A stretch of 64,000 nt of DNA. It comes from Dehalobacter sp. 12DCB1 (GTDB taxonomy: Bacteria > Bacillota > Desulfitobacteriia > Desulfitobacteriales > Syntrophobotulaceae). This document shows, one piece after another, positions 34,616 through 44,033 of the stretch (position 1 is its first letter; every line of letters begins with the position of its first letter). Location: the NCBI RefSeq assembly GCF_004343605.1, contig NZ_POSF01000002.1, forward strand, positions 248,001 to 312,000, given 5' to 3'. A program made the translations under genes and the position numbers. The notes below the pieces were generated by a model. The model saw only the letters and a list, made by a program, of their open reading frames with translations, was not told the origin of the DNA and searched no databases.

Positions 34616-36181
34616 ATGAATCAATATCCGAAAAAAAGAACGATACCTGGTGTTTTATCTGCTCTTCGTGAAACGCAAGATGATAACCTGACAAGCTATT
34701 ATGAAAATACCATGGTCAGTATGTATATGTCTGTGCTGCTCTTTCTGGCAGCATTTATTAGTTTTTTTCCCCGTTATTTTTATCTTGCCAGTGACTGGCA
34801 GGCGTATTTCGTAGACAGTTTGGTTTTATTAGCTTTGGCTCTGGGATTTAACGTTGTTCCGAAATTGGACTTTGCAATGAGATATGCTACCTGGATGATC
34901 TCGGGGCTGACCGCGTTGACACTTCTGTTTTTAACAGTCAGAATGTATGATCTTATCGGACCGGCTTTGTACACTTTTGCGTATCTACAGCTCATACTGG
35001 CCATGATCCGGGTCACCCGGGTTATGATGGTCACAACAACGGTCGCCATACTGTTTTCGGTATGCTATGTGCTTTTCCATTCTTATCATGTTCAGTTTTA
35101 CCAGATGACGACATTGTCTTATGTTTCCCAGCTGATCCTGTTTATGGTCTTAGTGGTCGTTATGGCGGCCGTAAATAATGTCAGTATCGGCCGTTACCGT
35201 AGGCTGGAAAAACAGCTTCAGGAAGCAATCTGCCAGAATGAAAAAATTACCGGGTTGTTTAAACAAAACGTTGCCTCAGATGAAGAGTTGAAAACAACGA
35301 TCAGCCGTTTAAAGAAAACGCAGGAACAGCTTGTCCAACAAGAGAAGCTTGCTGCAATTGGACAGTTGGCTGCCGGGGTTGCCCATGAAATCAATAATCC
35401 GCTTGGTTATATTTCCAGTAACTTTGAGACCTCTCGTCTTTATTTTGATCAGTATACGAATATGATCAACGCCTATCACAGCTTTTTGGAGCAGCTGTGC
35501 CCAAGCGAGAAGAATTTGCTTGCCTCACAGATAGAAAACTTGAGAAAGCTTGAAGAAACCAACAACCTGAAGTATATCTCAACAGACCTGGAAGATTTAT
35601 TTTTTGATATTGAGGATGGCCTCAAACGGATCAGTGAAATTGTAACCGGACTTAAAACCTTTTCCAGAGCGGATCAAGGCAACGAGTTTGAAGATTACGA
35701 TCTGAATAACGGATTGAAGAATACGCTTTTAGTGGCCAGAAATGAGATTAAGCACCATGCCAGGGTAATCGAATTGTTTGGGGAGCTTCCTTTAATTCAG
35801 GCGAAGGGCAATCAGATCAATCAGGTACTCTTGAACATCATCCTGAATGCAGTCTACGCCATAAAGACAAAAGAACCGGAGACACTTGGATCTATCATGG
35901 TTAGTACAGCAGTCGCGGATGATTTTGTGCGGTGTCAGATTGAAGACAATGGGACAGGGATCAATAAAGAAAACCTGAGAGAGATTTTCAATCCGTTTTT
36001 TACCACAAAACCCGTTGGGCAGGGTACAGGCCTTGGGCTCAGTATTGCCTACGATATTGTTGTCAATACGCACGGGGGGCAGATTTCAGTTCAAAGCACG
36101 CCGGGCATAAGTACGAGGTTTATAATCCTGCTGCCTGTCAGGCAGCAGCCGGAAGCCAATACAGGTGAAGAAAATGAATGA
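34616..36181 (+). CDS. Multi-pass membrane sensor histidine kinase
   Basis: This 521-aa protein has about six hydrophobic helices in residues 35-192 with little extracellular loop, so it may sense a membrane-soluble or membrane-state signal. A coiled coil (about 195-250) leads to the HisKA-like box with His257 in GVAHEINNPLGYISSN, and an HATPase domain with NIILNAVYAIK, DNGTGI and GQGTGLGLSIAY. The HEINNPLG form marks the NtrB/HK4-like kinases. Two response regulators flank it directly, and the downstream HDOD regulator gene overlaps its end by 8 bases. It may therefore feed both. Confidence 0.9.
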   Translation: MNQYPKKRTIPGVLSALRETQDDNLTSYYENTMVSMYMSVLLFLAAFISFFPRYFYLASDWQAYFVDSLVLLALALGFNVVPKLDFAMRYATWMISGLTALTLLFLTVRMYDLIGPALYTFAYLQLILAMIRVTRVMMVTTTVAILFSVCYVLFHSYHVQFYQMTTLSYVSQLILFMVLVVVMAAVNNVSIGRYRRLEKQLQEAICQNEKITGLFKQNVASDEELKTTISRLKKTQEQLVQQEKLAAIGQLAAGVAHEINNPLGYISSNFETSRLYFDQYTNMINAYHSFLEQLCPSEKNLLASQIENLRKLEETNNLKYISTDLEDLFFDIEDGLKRISEIVTGLKTFSRADQGNEFEDYDLNNGLKNTLLVARNEIKHHARVIELFGELPLIQAKGNQINQVLLNIILNAVYAIKTKEPETLGSIMVSTAVADDFVRCQIEDNGTGINKENLREIFNPFFTTKPVGQGTGLGLSIAYDIVVNTHGGQISVQSTPGISTRFIILLPVRQQPEANTGEENE

Positions 36182-37367
36182 AACAATTTTGTTTGTAGAT
36201 GATGAAAGAGCAATATTGCGGGCACTGAATAGGGCTTTCTTTGGCAGCAGCTATGAAGTTCTTACTGCGGAAAGCGGTGAAGAGGCTCTGGAAATTCTTC
36301 AAAGAAAGAAAATTGATCTGATTGTAACGGATGTCAAAATGCAGGGAATGGACGGCTTTCAGCTTTTGACACAAGTCAAAGAAAAATATCCGTCGACGAT
36401 CAGACTTGTTTTAAGCGGGCATGTCGATAAAAGCATGCTTTTGAAAATACAACAGAATTGTTTGGCAAAACACTATCTGTTTAAACCATGGCAAAACAAG
36501 GACCTGCTCAGGACCATCGAACATATTTTTGAAGTGGAAAAGATCTTGAAAAACCGAAACCTACTGGAAGTGATCAATAAAATCGAATTTTTGCCATCCC
36601 CACAGAATGTCTTCAATAAATTTAATTCTCTGATCGAACAGGATGCGGGCATGAAGGAAATCGCCAAAACGATCGAAAGTGATCCTTCCATAACCGCGAA
36701 AGTATTACAGGTAGCAAACTCTGCCCACTTAGGGGTAAAAACAGGTTCGGTAATCCAGGCTATTAATTATTTGGGGCTAACGGATGTCAAAAATATAGTC
36801 CTGAGTGCCTGTCTGCATCAGGAAACCAAAGGGGAAAAAAATGCGCGTTACCAAAGAGATATCGCGATGCTCTGGTTCCATGCTGTAACGACCAATACCA
36901 TCCTGAATGTTTTCTACCAAAAGATCCATCATAAGAAAATGCCTGAATCGAGTACAATGGCCGGATTGTTGCATGATGTTGGCAAAGTGGTTCTGCTGAA
37001 TAATTTCTGGTATGAATATATGCGAGCAGTTGAGAAGAACATAGGCAATCGGAATCTATTCGACTATTATGAACAAATGGAATTTACGGATGTATCTCAT
37101 GGGGAGATTGGCGGCCATCTGCTGGATTGGTGGGAGCTTCCGTATTCGATCGTGGAGTCCGCTCTTTTTCACCACTGTCCGCTTGATGAAAAGGTCATCG
37201 ACAAGGAGATGGTCGCCCTGGTGCATATTGCCGATATCTATTCCTGGAAAAGCATTTGCAAGCAGGAGTCCGTAAAGATCGATTCGCAGGTGCTTGATTT
37301 CTTGGATATTAACAAAGACGATCCTGATCGTTTTTTGGATGAGGCTGGGATTCACCATTCATTGTAA
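36174..37367 (+). CDS. Response regulator with HDOD output domain
   Basis: This is a 397-aa protein. The receiver has the acceptor Asp53 in IVTDVKMQGMD and Lys near 105 in LFKPWQN. The HDOD domain (about 135-335) has the usual LPSPQNVFNKF, SDPSITAKVLQVANSA and a degenerate LLHDVGK. HDOD proteins are catalytically inactive relatives of HD phosphohydrolases and act as signalling scaffolds in stress, motility and c-di-GMP networks. ATG 36174 follows AGGTGA and overlaps the kinase stop; a GTG at 36165 is the alternative. It closes the operon before a terminator. Confidence 0.88.
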   Translation: MNETILFVDDERAILRALNRAFFGSSYEVLTAESGEEALEILQRKKIDLIVTDVKMQGMDGFQLLTQVKEKYPSTIRLVLSGHVDKSMLLKIQQNCLAKHYLFKPWQNKDLLRTIEHIFEVEKILKNRNLLEVINKIEFLPSPQNVFNKFNSLIEQDAGMKEIAKTIESDPSITAKVLQVANSAHLGVKTGSVIQAINYLGLTDVKNIVLSACLHQETKGEKNARYQRDIAMLWFHAVTTNTILNVFYQKIHHKKMPESSTMAGLLHDVGKVVLLNNFWYEYMRAVEKNIGNRNLFDYYEQMEFTDVSHGEIGGHLLDWWELPYSIVESALFHHCPLDEKVIDKEMVALVHIADIYSWKSICKQESVKIDSQVLDFLDINKDDPDRFLDEAGIHHSL

Positions 37368-37414
37368 AAAAACAACCATTTAGGTTGTTTTTTTACATTT
37401 TGCGGCAAATTATC
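37355..37414. repeat. Direct repeat, right copy, containing a terminator
   Basis: This is the partner of 32599-32660. It begins within the last codons of the HDOD gene and runs past its terminator. Identity between copies is roughly 80% by hand alignment, including sequence outside the hairpin. Confidence 0.65.
37366..37394 (+). terminator. Intrinsic terminator after the HDOD gene
   Basis: AAAAAAACAACC (37366-37377) and GGTTGTTTTTTT (37383-37394) form the stem with a T run. It overlaps the stop codon of the HDOD regulator. Confidence 0.85.
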
Positions 37415-37483
37415 CGCCACGACAAAATGACGTGGTATGCTATTGACATAAGCGGCTGCAAGGAAAGGTGGGAGAAGTATTCA

Positions 37484-37759
37484 ATGAGCTGCGTTCATGA
37501 TGTTGTCATATATTTTGAAGAGGGAAGCAAAACACAAGATTATAAAGCGCTAGCCGTCATTTCCAGCTTGAAAAAGATTGCAAACATCATTGAGTTTTAT
37601 CCGAAAGATATTGGCAGCAATGATCATAGTGCAGAAATCATCAAGGAAGAAGGGTTAAGAATCAGGTTTTCTACGGAATGCAATCTCGAGAAAATCAGAA
37701 AATTCTTTTTTGAAACTATCTCCCCGAAAGATTTCGAATTGGGGACTTCAGACCATTAG
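37484..37759 (+). CDS. Stand-alone CheA P2-like (CheY-binding) domain protein, 91 aa
   Basis: This small protein resembles the P2 domain of CheA, the module that recruits CheY or CheB. DVVIYFEEGSKTQDYKALA, then a LKKIANIIEFYPKDI stretch and NDHSAEIIKEEGLRIRF, line up with the T. maritima type P2 (residues 5-90). No histidine, ATPase or CheW domain is attached. The frame opens at 37385, but ATG 37484 has AAAGGTGGGAGA before it and starts exactly at the domain. It follows the HDOD regulator gene after a terminator, so it may have its own promoter. It could bind a receiver domain of this cluster, or the CheY-like protein at 9391, as an adaptor or sink. Assignment is by pattern recognition, not alignment. 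Confidence 0.7.
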   Translation: MSCVHDVVIYFEEGSKTQDYKALAVISSLKKIANIIEFYPKDIGSNDHSAEIIKEEGLRIRFSTECNLEKIRKFFFETISPKDFELGTSDH

Positions 37760-37765
37760 GGTGTG

Positions 37766-40200
37766 TTATCCCGCAATATCCGCGTCTTCCGAGAACTGGC
37801 TGTTATATAATTCGGCGTAGAATCCGCCTTTAGCTAGTAGCTCTTTGTGATTTCCTGTTTCAATGATACTGCCGTTATTCATGACCAGAATAAGTTCAGC
37901 ATCGCGTATGGTGGAAAGCCTGTGCGCAATTACAAAATTTGTCCGGCCTTTCATCAGGTTCTTCATTGCTTTCTGGATCAATACTTCAGTCCGGGTGTCC
38001 ACGCTGCTGGTTGCTTCATCGAGAATCAATATTGCCGGATCGGCCAAAATAGCCCGGGCGATAGTGAGCAACTGCTTCTGTCCCTGCGAGATATTGGTCG
38101 CTTCTTCATTCAGAACCGTGTCGTAGCCTTCGGGAAGTGTCCGGATAAAGTGGTCGGCATGGGCTGCCTTGGCCGCACGGACGATTTCGTCCATGGAAGC
38201 GTTCTCTTTGCCGTAAGCGATATTATCCTTAATACTTCCGTTAAAGAGCCAGGTATCCTGAAGGACCATTCCGAAGAGTTTGCGTAGTTCGCTGCGCGGC
38301 ATATCCTTGATATCCACATCGTCAATACTAATTTTACCGGAGTTGATCTCATAAAACCGCATCAGCAGGTTGACCAGAGTCGTTTTGCCTGCGCCTGTCG
38401 GACCAACAATGGCGATAGTATCTCCCTGCCTGACTTCAAGATTCATATCTTCAATTAACGGGACATCTTCTTTATAGCGGAAGCTGACATGTTCGATGCG
38501 GATATTCCCTTTGGGCATATTCAGGATCACAGCTTCAGGACTGTCAGGGATTTCTTCCTGCTCGTCCAGAACTTCAAAGACCCGTTCAGCGCAGGCAATA
38601 GTAGACTGGATAACGTTGGCGATATTGGCGGTTTGGATAATCGGCATCGTAAATGACCGTGAATATTGGATAAAAGCCAGGATATCACCTAATCCTAACA
38701 GGTTGCGCGTGATCCAGATGCCCCCGACAATGCTAATGCCGACATAACTGAGATTACTAATAAAATTCATCAGCGGGAACATAATCCCGGATACAAACTG
38801 GGCTCTCCAGCCCGCGCCATACAACCGGGTATTGATCGATTCAAATTTCTCGATCGCATCTTTTTCATGCCCAAAGGCCTTGACGATCTTATGACCTGTA
38901 TACATCTCTTCAACATGGCCGCTGAGGTCTCCCAGCTCTTTCTGTTGGATGGCAAAGTATTTCTGGGATTTCTTGGCGATCATTGTCGTGGCTGCCAGTA
39001 CAGCGGTAACGAGGCAATAATGATCAGGGTGAGTACCGGACTGATCGTAAGCATCATAATAATATAGCCTACAATTGTTACCACGGAGGTAATAATTTGG
39101 GTCAAGCTTTGCTGCAAGGTAGTGGCAATGGTATCGATATCGTTGGTCACACGGCTTAAGATATCGCCATAAGGGTGCATATCATAATACTTTAAAGGCA
39201 ATTTTGCCAGCTTGTTATCAACTTCCCGACGTAAATCCCGGACTGTCCGCTGAGAAACGCCTGACATGACAAGACCCATGATCAGGCCGAATAAGGCGCT
39301 GATGAGATACATACCGATCAGGATCAAGGCGATCATACCAATATAATGAAAATCATATTCACCGTTCGTTTCTCTGATGGACTTAATGGCGCCGCCGATT
39401 TGATTATCGGTAAGCTTGACATTTTGCTGTGTATTCGGCAAATTCAAGCCTGCATCACCGGTTGCGGACATCTTTTTCCCTAAATCAATGATTTTCTGAC
39501 AGACATCCGCTTTTTCTTCGGCATCCGTTAACGAACTCAGCATTGGCAATTGCAGGAATGTTTTGATTGTATTTATGCTATTCGTATCAATCATTTTCAC
39601 CGATCCGTCCTGAGTATTACCGCCGGTAATGTTTTCCTGCATATTTGGCAGGGCATTGAAGAGATCTAGCATTCGAATGACGGTATTGGCTTTCTCCTCC
39701 GGATCTTGAATTGTATTGATCGCAGGCAGCATTACCAGCGCTTTGACCGCATCCAAAGATGCAGGGCTGATTGGTTCACTGGCTGCGGCATTCGTCATCT
39801 GCTTATTGACCTGGTCGACTGCCTTCATTTGGACATCGGCCATTTGGGTATAAATGCTGTCAAGGCCGTTTTCCTGTGCCTCGGACATTTTTTGCAGCAT
39901 CGTCCTCGCCATATAGGCATCCTGTAGTTTGTTAATTGCTTTACTGCTTATCTTAGGAGCTGCAATTGTAAAAGATGTACTGGCAATGGCAAAGATCAAT
40001 ACAACAATTAAATGGACTTTATGCGGTTTTAAATACCGAATGAGCCTTGCCAGACTGCCGCGGAAATTTTTAGCTTTTTCCACAGGAGCACCAAAGTGCC
40101 CCCCCGGTCCTCCGGGCCCTCCCGGCCCTCCCGGCCCTTCTGATCCTCTTCGGTTTTGCCGATTGCGCATCGTGTTTTGGTTTTGATTTTCACCGCTCAT
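37766..40200 (-). pseudogene. ABC transporter permease/ATPase, interrupted by a frameshift near 38998-39003
   Basis: Two adjacent frames make up one multidrug-type half-transporter. The first (40200 to 38980) has a Gly-Pro-rich N-terminus (repeated GGP), membrane helices, an unusual ~200-residue insert after the first helix, and the HPYGDILSRVTND loop. It breaks off at LPLY. The second (38983 to 37766) resumes in the next frame with IAKKSQKYF and carries the remaining helices and the ATPase (Walker A GPTGAGKTT, signature NISQGQKQ, Walker B ILILDEATSSVD). Adding one base at about 39000 would restore LPLVLAATTMIAKK. The frames meet in ATGA with no ribosome site, so coupled translation is unlikely. 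It is the last gene of the marR-ABC-ABC operon. A sequencing error is a real alternative. Confidence 0.75.
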
Positions 40201-41924
40201 GCGATTTCCTCCTCTGACAGCTGGGATGAGACAATCTCACGATAGACTTCGCAGCTGCTCAACAGTTCTTTGTGTGTTCCAATGCCTGCAATCTGACCGT
40301 TATCTAAGACAATGATTTGATCTGCGTCCATGACGGTCCCAACCCTTTGAGCAACAATAAGGACTGTCGCCTCGGCTATTTCCTGCTTCAGGGCAGCACG
40401 CAGACGCGCATCTGTTTTAAAATCCAGGGCCGAAAAACTGTCGTCAAAAATACAGATCTCCGGTCTGCGGACCAGAGCCCGGGCAATTGCCAGTCGTTGT
40501 TTTTGACCGCCGGATACATTGGTACCGCCTTGAGTGATAACATGGTCATACCCGTCGTCCATCTTGGCAATAAACTCGGCTGCCTGGGCGACTTCTGCTG
40601 CGTGCAAAATTTCTTCTTCGGAGGCCTCTTTACTGCCAAAACGGATATTTTCGGAAATCGTTCCCGAAAAGAGGACCGCTTTCTGCGGTACGAAACCAAT
40701 TTTCTGCCTAAGGTTTTCCTGGGATATTTCCCGGACATCCACACCGTCGATTAGGACAGAACCGCTGTCAACGTCATAAAACCTGGGTATCAGATTGATC
40801 AGCGTAGATTTCCCAGCACCAGTACTGCCGATAATCGCTGTGATCTCGCCCGGCCGGGCAGCGAAGGAAACATCCCTGATAGCGGGTTCTTCCGCGCCGT
40901 GATAGCTAAAGGTGACATCCTTGAATTCCACATAACCTTTGCCGGTGAAAGTATCCTTCAATTCCTTGGCATCTTCAATTTCAGGTACGGTTTCCAGGAC
41001 TTCGTTGATTCTGACAGCAGCAGCCTGGGACCGGGGAACCATGATGAACATCATGGCCAGCATCAGCATGGACATCATGATCTGCATCGCATACTGTGTA
41101 AATGCCGAAAGGGCTCCTAGGTCCATATCGCCGATACTGATACGGATGCCCCCAAACCAGAGGATCGCCAGTGAAGTTAAGTTCATGATCAGCATAATCG
41201 ACGGCATCATAAAAGCCATGATTTTATTTACTTTAATGTAATTGTCCGTAAGATCAACGTTGGCGTCGTCAAAACGCTTTTTTTCATGTTCGATTGTGTT
41301 GAAGGCCCGGATGACCCGTACGCCGGTAAGTTTTTCTCTAAGCACCAGGTTGATCCTGTCAATTTTTACCTGAACTAACCGAAACAGTGGAATCATTTTG
41401 GATGCAATGATTGCGATGACGATTGCCAGTACCGGTATGGCGACAGCAAATACCCATGTTAGGGCCTTATCTTCCCGATAAGCCAAAATGATTCCGCCGA
41501 TTGCCATAATCGGGGCACTGATCATCATACGCGTAATCAAGATCGTAACCATCTGGATTTGGGTGATATCATTTGTCGTCCGGGTAATGAGCGTAGCGGT
41601 GCCGAGTTTATCAAATTCATGTAAAGAAAAACTTTCAACTCTTCCGAAGATCCTGCTCCGCAGTGTAGTCCCCAGCCCTACGGCAACCTTAGATGATAAA
41701 AAGCTGGCCAGGATAGAAAATGAAGCGCTTACTGCGGCGACCAGAAGCATGATTCCTCCGATATGAAGAATCTTCTGCGTGTCGCCATTCATGACGCCGT
41801 CATTGATAATATCCGACATCAGCGTTGGCAGATACAGGTCACCAAGCGTTTGGAGAAAAACCAGGATCAGAACGCCGTAAACCAGATGTCTGAAAGGTTT
41901 TAAATAACGAACTAATTTTAACAT
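40197..41924 (-). CDS. ABC transporter, permease fused to ATPase (multidrug-type half transporter)
   Basis: This 575-aa exporter half has six membrane helices (about 1-310) followed by an ATPase domain: Walker A IIGSTGAGKSTL, signature NVSGGQKQRLAIARAL, Walker B ICIFDDSFSALD. The Walker B Asp is followed by Asp (FDDSFSALD), not the catalytic Glu seen in most ATPases. The same D is seen in one half of many heterodimeric exporters such as the LmrC/YheI class, so this should be the degenerate partner of the next gene. Start 41924 has AAAGGA upstream. Its stop overlaps the start of the downstream half (ATGA). Confidence 0.9.
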   Translation of the reverse strand: MLKLVRYLKPFRHLVYGVLILVFLQTLGDLYLPTLMSDIINDGVMNGDTQKILHIGGIMLLVAAVSASFSILASFLSSKVAVGLGTTLRSRIFGRVESFSLHEFDKLGTATLITRTTNDITQIQMVTILITRMMISAPIMAIGGIILAYREDKALTWVFAVAIPVLAIVIAIIASKMIPLFRLVQVKIDRINLVLREKLTGVRVIRAFNTIEHEKKRFDDANVDLTDNYIKVNKIMAFMMPSIMLIMNLTSLAILWFGGIRISIGDMDLGALSAFTQYAMQIMMSMLMLAMMFIMVPRSQAAAVRINEVLETVPEIEDAKELKDTFTGKGYVEFKDVTFSYHGAEEPAIRDVSFAARPGEITAIIGSTGAGKSTLINLIPRFYDVDSGSVLIDGVDVREISQENLRQKIGFVPQKAVLFSGTISENIRFGSKEASEEEILHAAEVAQAAEFIAKMDDGYDHVITQGGTNVSGGQKQRLAIARALVRRPEICIFDDSFSALDFKTDARLRAALKQEIAEATVLIVAQRVGTVMDADQIIVLDNGQIAGIGTHKELLSSCEVYREIVSSQLSEEEIA

Positions 41925-41972
41925 AACCCAATATCCTTTCTCTTTTGTAATGTTCCATGTTCTGTAGAAAGA

Positions 41973-42416
41973 TTAGGTGCAATTTTGATCCAGGGTCTTT
42001 TTTAAAGCAACCAAACCCTCAGATATTTTTTGCATATCTTCAGAGGTAGCCTTGCTAAGCACTTTCTGCAAGTCATTTTCGGTTTTGCGATAGGACTTTC
42101 GGTGAAGGTCAATAAAATGAGGACCCGCTTTGACATAGACGATTCGTCTGTCCTGTTCACTTCTGGTTCGAATGACCAACTGCTGTTTTTCCAGACGGTC
42201 AATAATTCCTGAGATCGTACTGTTGGACAGATGCAGGACGCTGCTTATTTCGGAGATCTTCATCTCGCCGGATCTCATTAGAGTGTTCATAACCATGCCT
42301 TGCGGTATTGTTAAGCCGTCACATCCAAAACTTTTTCGCAGTATCCGCTTCATAGATTTGCCAACTTCAAAAAAAAGCCGCACGATTTCTACTTCATTAT
42401 TAGGGGTGCTTTCCAT
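41973..42416 (-). CDS. MarR family transcriptional regulator
   Basis: This 147-aa winged-helix repressor has the usual helix-turn-helix KISEISSVLHLSNSTISGIIDRLEKQ, the beta-wing RTRSEQDRRIVYV and helical dimerisation ends. It is the first gene of an operon with two ABC half transporters and most likely represses them until a drug or metabolite binds. The intergenic region upstream contains AATATT inverted repeats around 42465-42490 that could be its operator. The ribosome site is AAGGAGG. Confidence 0.9.
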   Translation of the reverse strand: MESTPNNEVEIVRLFFEVGKSMKRILRKSFGCDGLTIPQGMVMNTLMRSGEMKISEISSVLHLSNSTISGIIDRLEKQQLVIRTRSEQDRRIVYVKAGPHFIDLHRKSYRKTENDLQKVLSKATSEDMQKISEGLVALKKTLDQNCT

Positions 42417-42646
42417 AGAAACAGGCCTCCTTAAACTTTACGCTACACTAATACTACCGACACGAATATTTCGCATACAAAATATTATATTGATCCAGGC
42501 TGACACTGTCAACAACATTCCAAAACAGATTTTGTCTTATTTTGGTCTTATTTTGCATGAATTCTAATCAAATTTTAATCCTGAATTAAGCGTAGTCTCA
42601 TCTGACGTTATTATAATAAAACCATCGTTTAGAAATGGAGATGAAA

Positions 42647-43216
42647 ATGATGAGTATCAGTATGGAACAAATGGACGAAATGAGAAAAAGGACCAACTGC
42701 AGTTATCAGGAAGCCAAGGAACTTTTGGAAAAGTATGATGGGGATTTGATTGACGCGATCATTGCCTTTGAAAAAATGCATGGGAATCAATCAAATTCAA
42801 ATTCCAATCAGAAAACCTGTCAAAAAGAACAGAGCTTCGGCAAAAAAGTAAAAGCACTGCTTCAAAAAGGTTGCGTCACAAGATTTATTATTGAGAAGGA
42901 TCAGACCATTATTCTGAATATACCGGTCATTATTCTAATTATCGCTATGTTAATCACAATGCCGATCATAGGATTGTATGCTGCAGCTTTTATCCTGCTA
43001 TACGTAATGGGTTATCGGATCAGGATCAGAAAAGAAAAGGGGCAGGATGTTGATATCAATGAGTTTGTCGACGGTATAGGCAGCAAAGTCAGAACTGCGG
43101 CTGATAAAATGAGGGAAAAGCCGGCAGCAGAACAGGCAAACACTACCCGGGCTGAAACCAATCCTACGAATGAAGATAAAAAAGAAGAGGATTGTAATGA
43201 GATTACGATTGGTTAG
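42647..43216 (+). CDS. DUF4342 protein with UBA-like N-terminus
   Basis: The protein is about 189 aa. The N-terminal ~45 residues (MEQMDEMRKRTNCSYQEAKE, then LLEKYDGDLIDAIIAFEK) form a UBA/TS-N-like three-helix motif. The middle has a DUF4342-type domain with basic VTRFIIEKDQTIILNIPV, then a hydrophobic hairpin (about 97-125), and a charged, Thr/Glu-rich tail. Such proteins occur in Clostridia with no established role. The frame opens at 42635; ATG 42647 or 42650 is preferred because GGAG precedes them. It stands alone ahead of a two-component pair. Confidence 0.75.
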   Translation: MMSISMEQMDEMRKRTNCSYQEAKELLEKYDGDLIDAIIAFEKMHGNQSNSNSNQKTCQKEQSFGKKVKALLQKGCVTRFIIEKDQTIILNIPVIILIIAMLITMPIIGLYAAAFILLYVMGYRIRIRKEKGQDVDINEFVDGIGSKVRTAADKMREKPAAEQANTTRAETNPTNEDKKEEDCNEITIG

Positions 43217-43343
43217 TACCTATAAATGGTCAGGGTGCTCGTAATGAGATAAAGCTGATGAGAAATGAACCTGTGTTGTTTACAGGTTCATTTCCAATTA
43301 TAATGAAATCGTCCCAATGCTTTGATGAAGGACGGAGAACAGG

Positions 43344-44033
43344 ATGAAAACCAGAATTCTGGTCATTGAAGATGAGGTAAAAATAGCCAGGTTCCTGGAA
43401 TTGGAGCTCACCCATGAAGGCTATGAGGTAGAACTTGCTCACGAGGGAAGAGAGGGCTATGAAAAAGCAGTCTCGGGGAAGGCGGATTTGATCATTCTGG
43501 ACCTGATGCTCCCCGGTCTCAGCGGTATTGAAATTTGCCGGAGGGTAAGGCGTGAATCGGACATCCCGATCATTATGCTGACCGCCAAAGATGATGTTTC
43601 CGATAAAGTAATGGGGCTTGACAGCGGGGCAGATGACTATATGACCAAGTCATTTGCCATTGAAGAGCTGCTGGCGAGGATCAGAGTGATCCTAAAGCGC
43701 AGGGGGAAAAAGGAAGATCAAAATAATAGGATCACGGCCGGACCGGTAATTTTGTATAAAGATGAACATCGGGTTACCTGTCAGGGGGCAGATATATCCC
43801 TCTCCAAGAAAGAATTTGAGCTTCTGAAATATCTGATGGAGAATAAAGGCATTGTATTGTCGCGCGAAAAAATCCTTGATCATGTCTGGGGATATGACTA
43901 CTATGGAGATACCAATGTCACCGATGTCTATATCAAGTACCTGCGCAATAAAATTGACCAGAAATATGGTATCGTACTTATTCACACCGTAAGAGGGGTT
44001 GGGTATCTTCTCAAATATGAAGAAGAAAAATAA
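43344..44033 (+). CDS. OmpR-family response regulator (ArlR/HssR-like)
   Basis: This 229-aa regulator has the acceptor Asp53 in LIILDLMLPGLS and a winged-helix domain with LSKKEFELLKYLMENKG and TNVTDVYIKYLRNKID. The receiver's conserved Lys-Pro is Lys-Ser here (YMTKSFAIEELLAR), a change occasionally seen in ArlR-like proteins. It overlaps the downstream kinase gene by 17 bases. Signal and targets cannot be inferred; the two tiny membrane-protein genes just downstream of the pair are possible clients. Confidence 0.9.
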   Translation: MKTRILVIEDEVKIARFLELELTHEGYEVELAHEGREGYEKAVSGKADLIILDLMLPGLSGIEICRRVRRESDIPIIMLTAKDDVSDKVMGLDSGADDYMTKSFAIEELLARIRVILKRRGKKEDQNNRITAGPVILYKDEHRVTCQGADISLSKKEFELLKYLMENKGIVLSREKILDHVWGYDYYGDTNVTDVYIKYLRNKIDQKYGIVLIHTVRGVGYLLKYEEEK

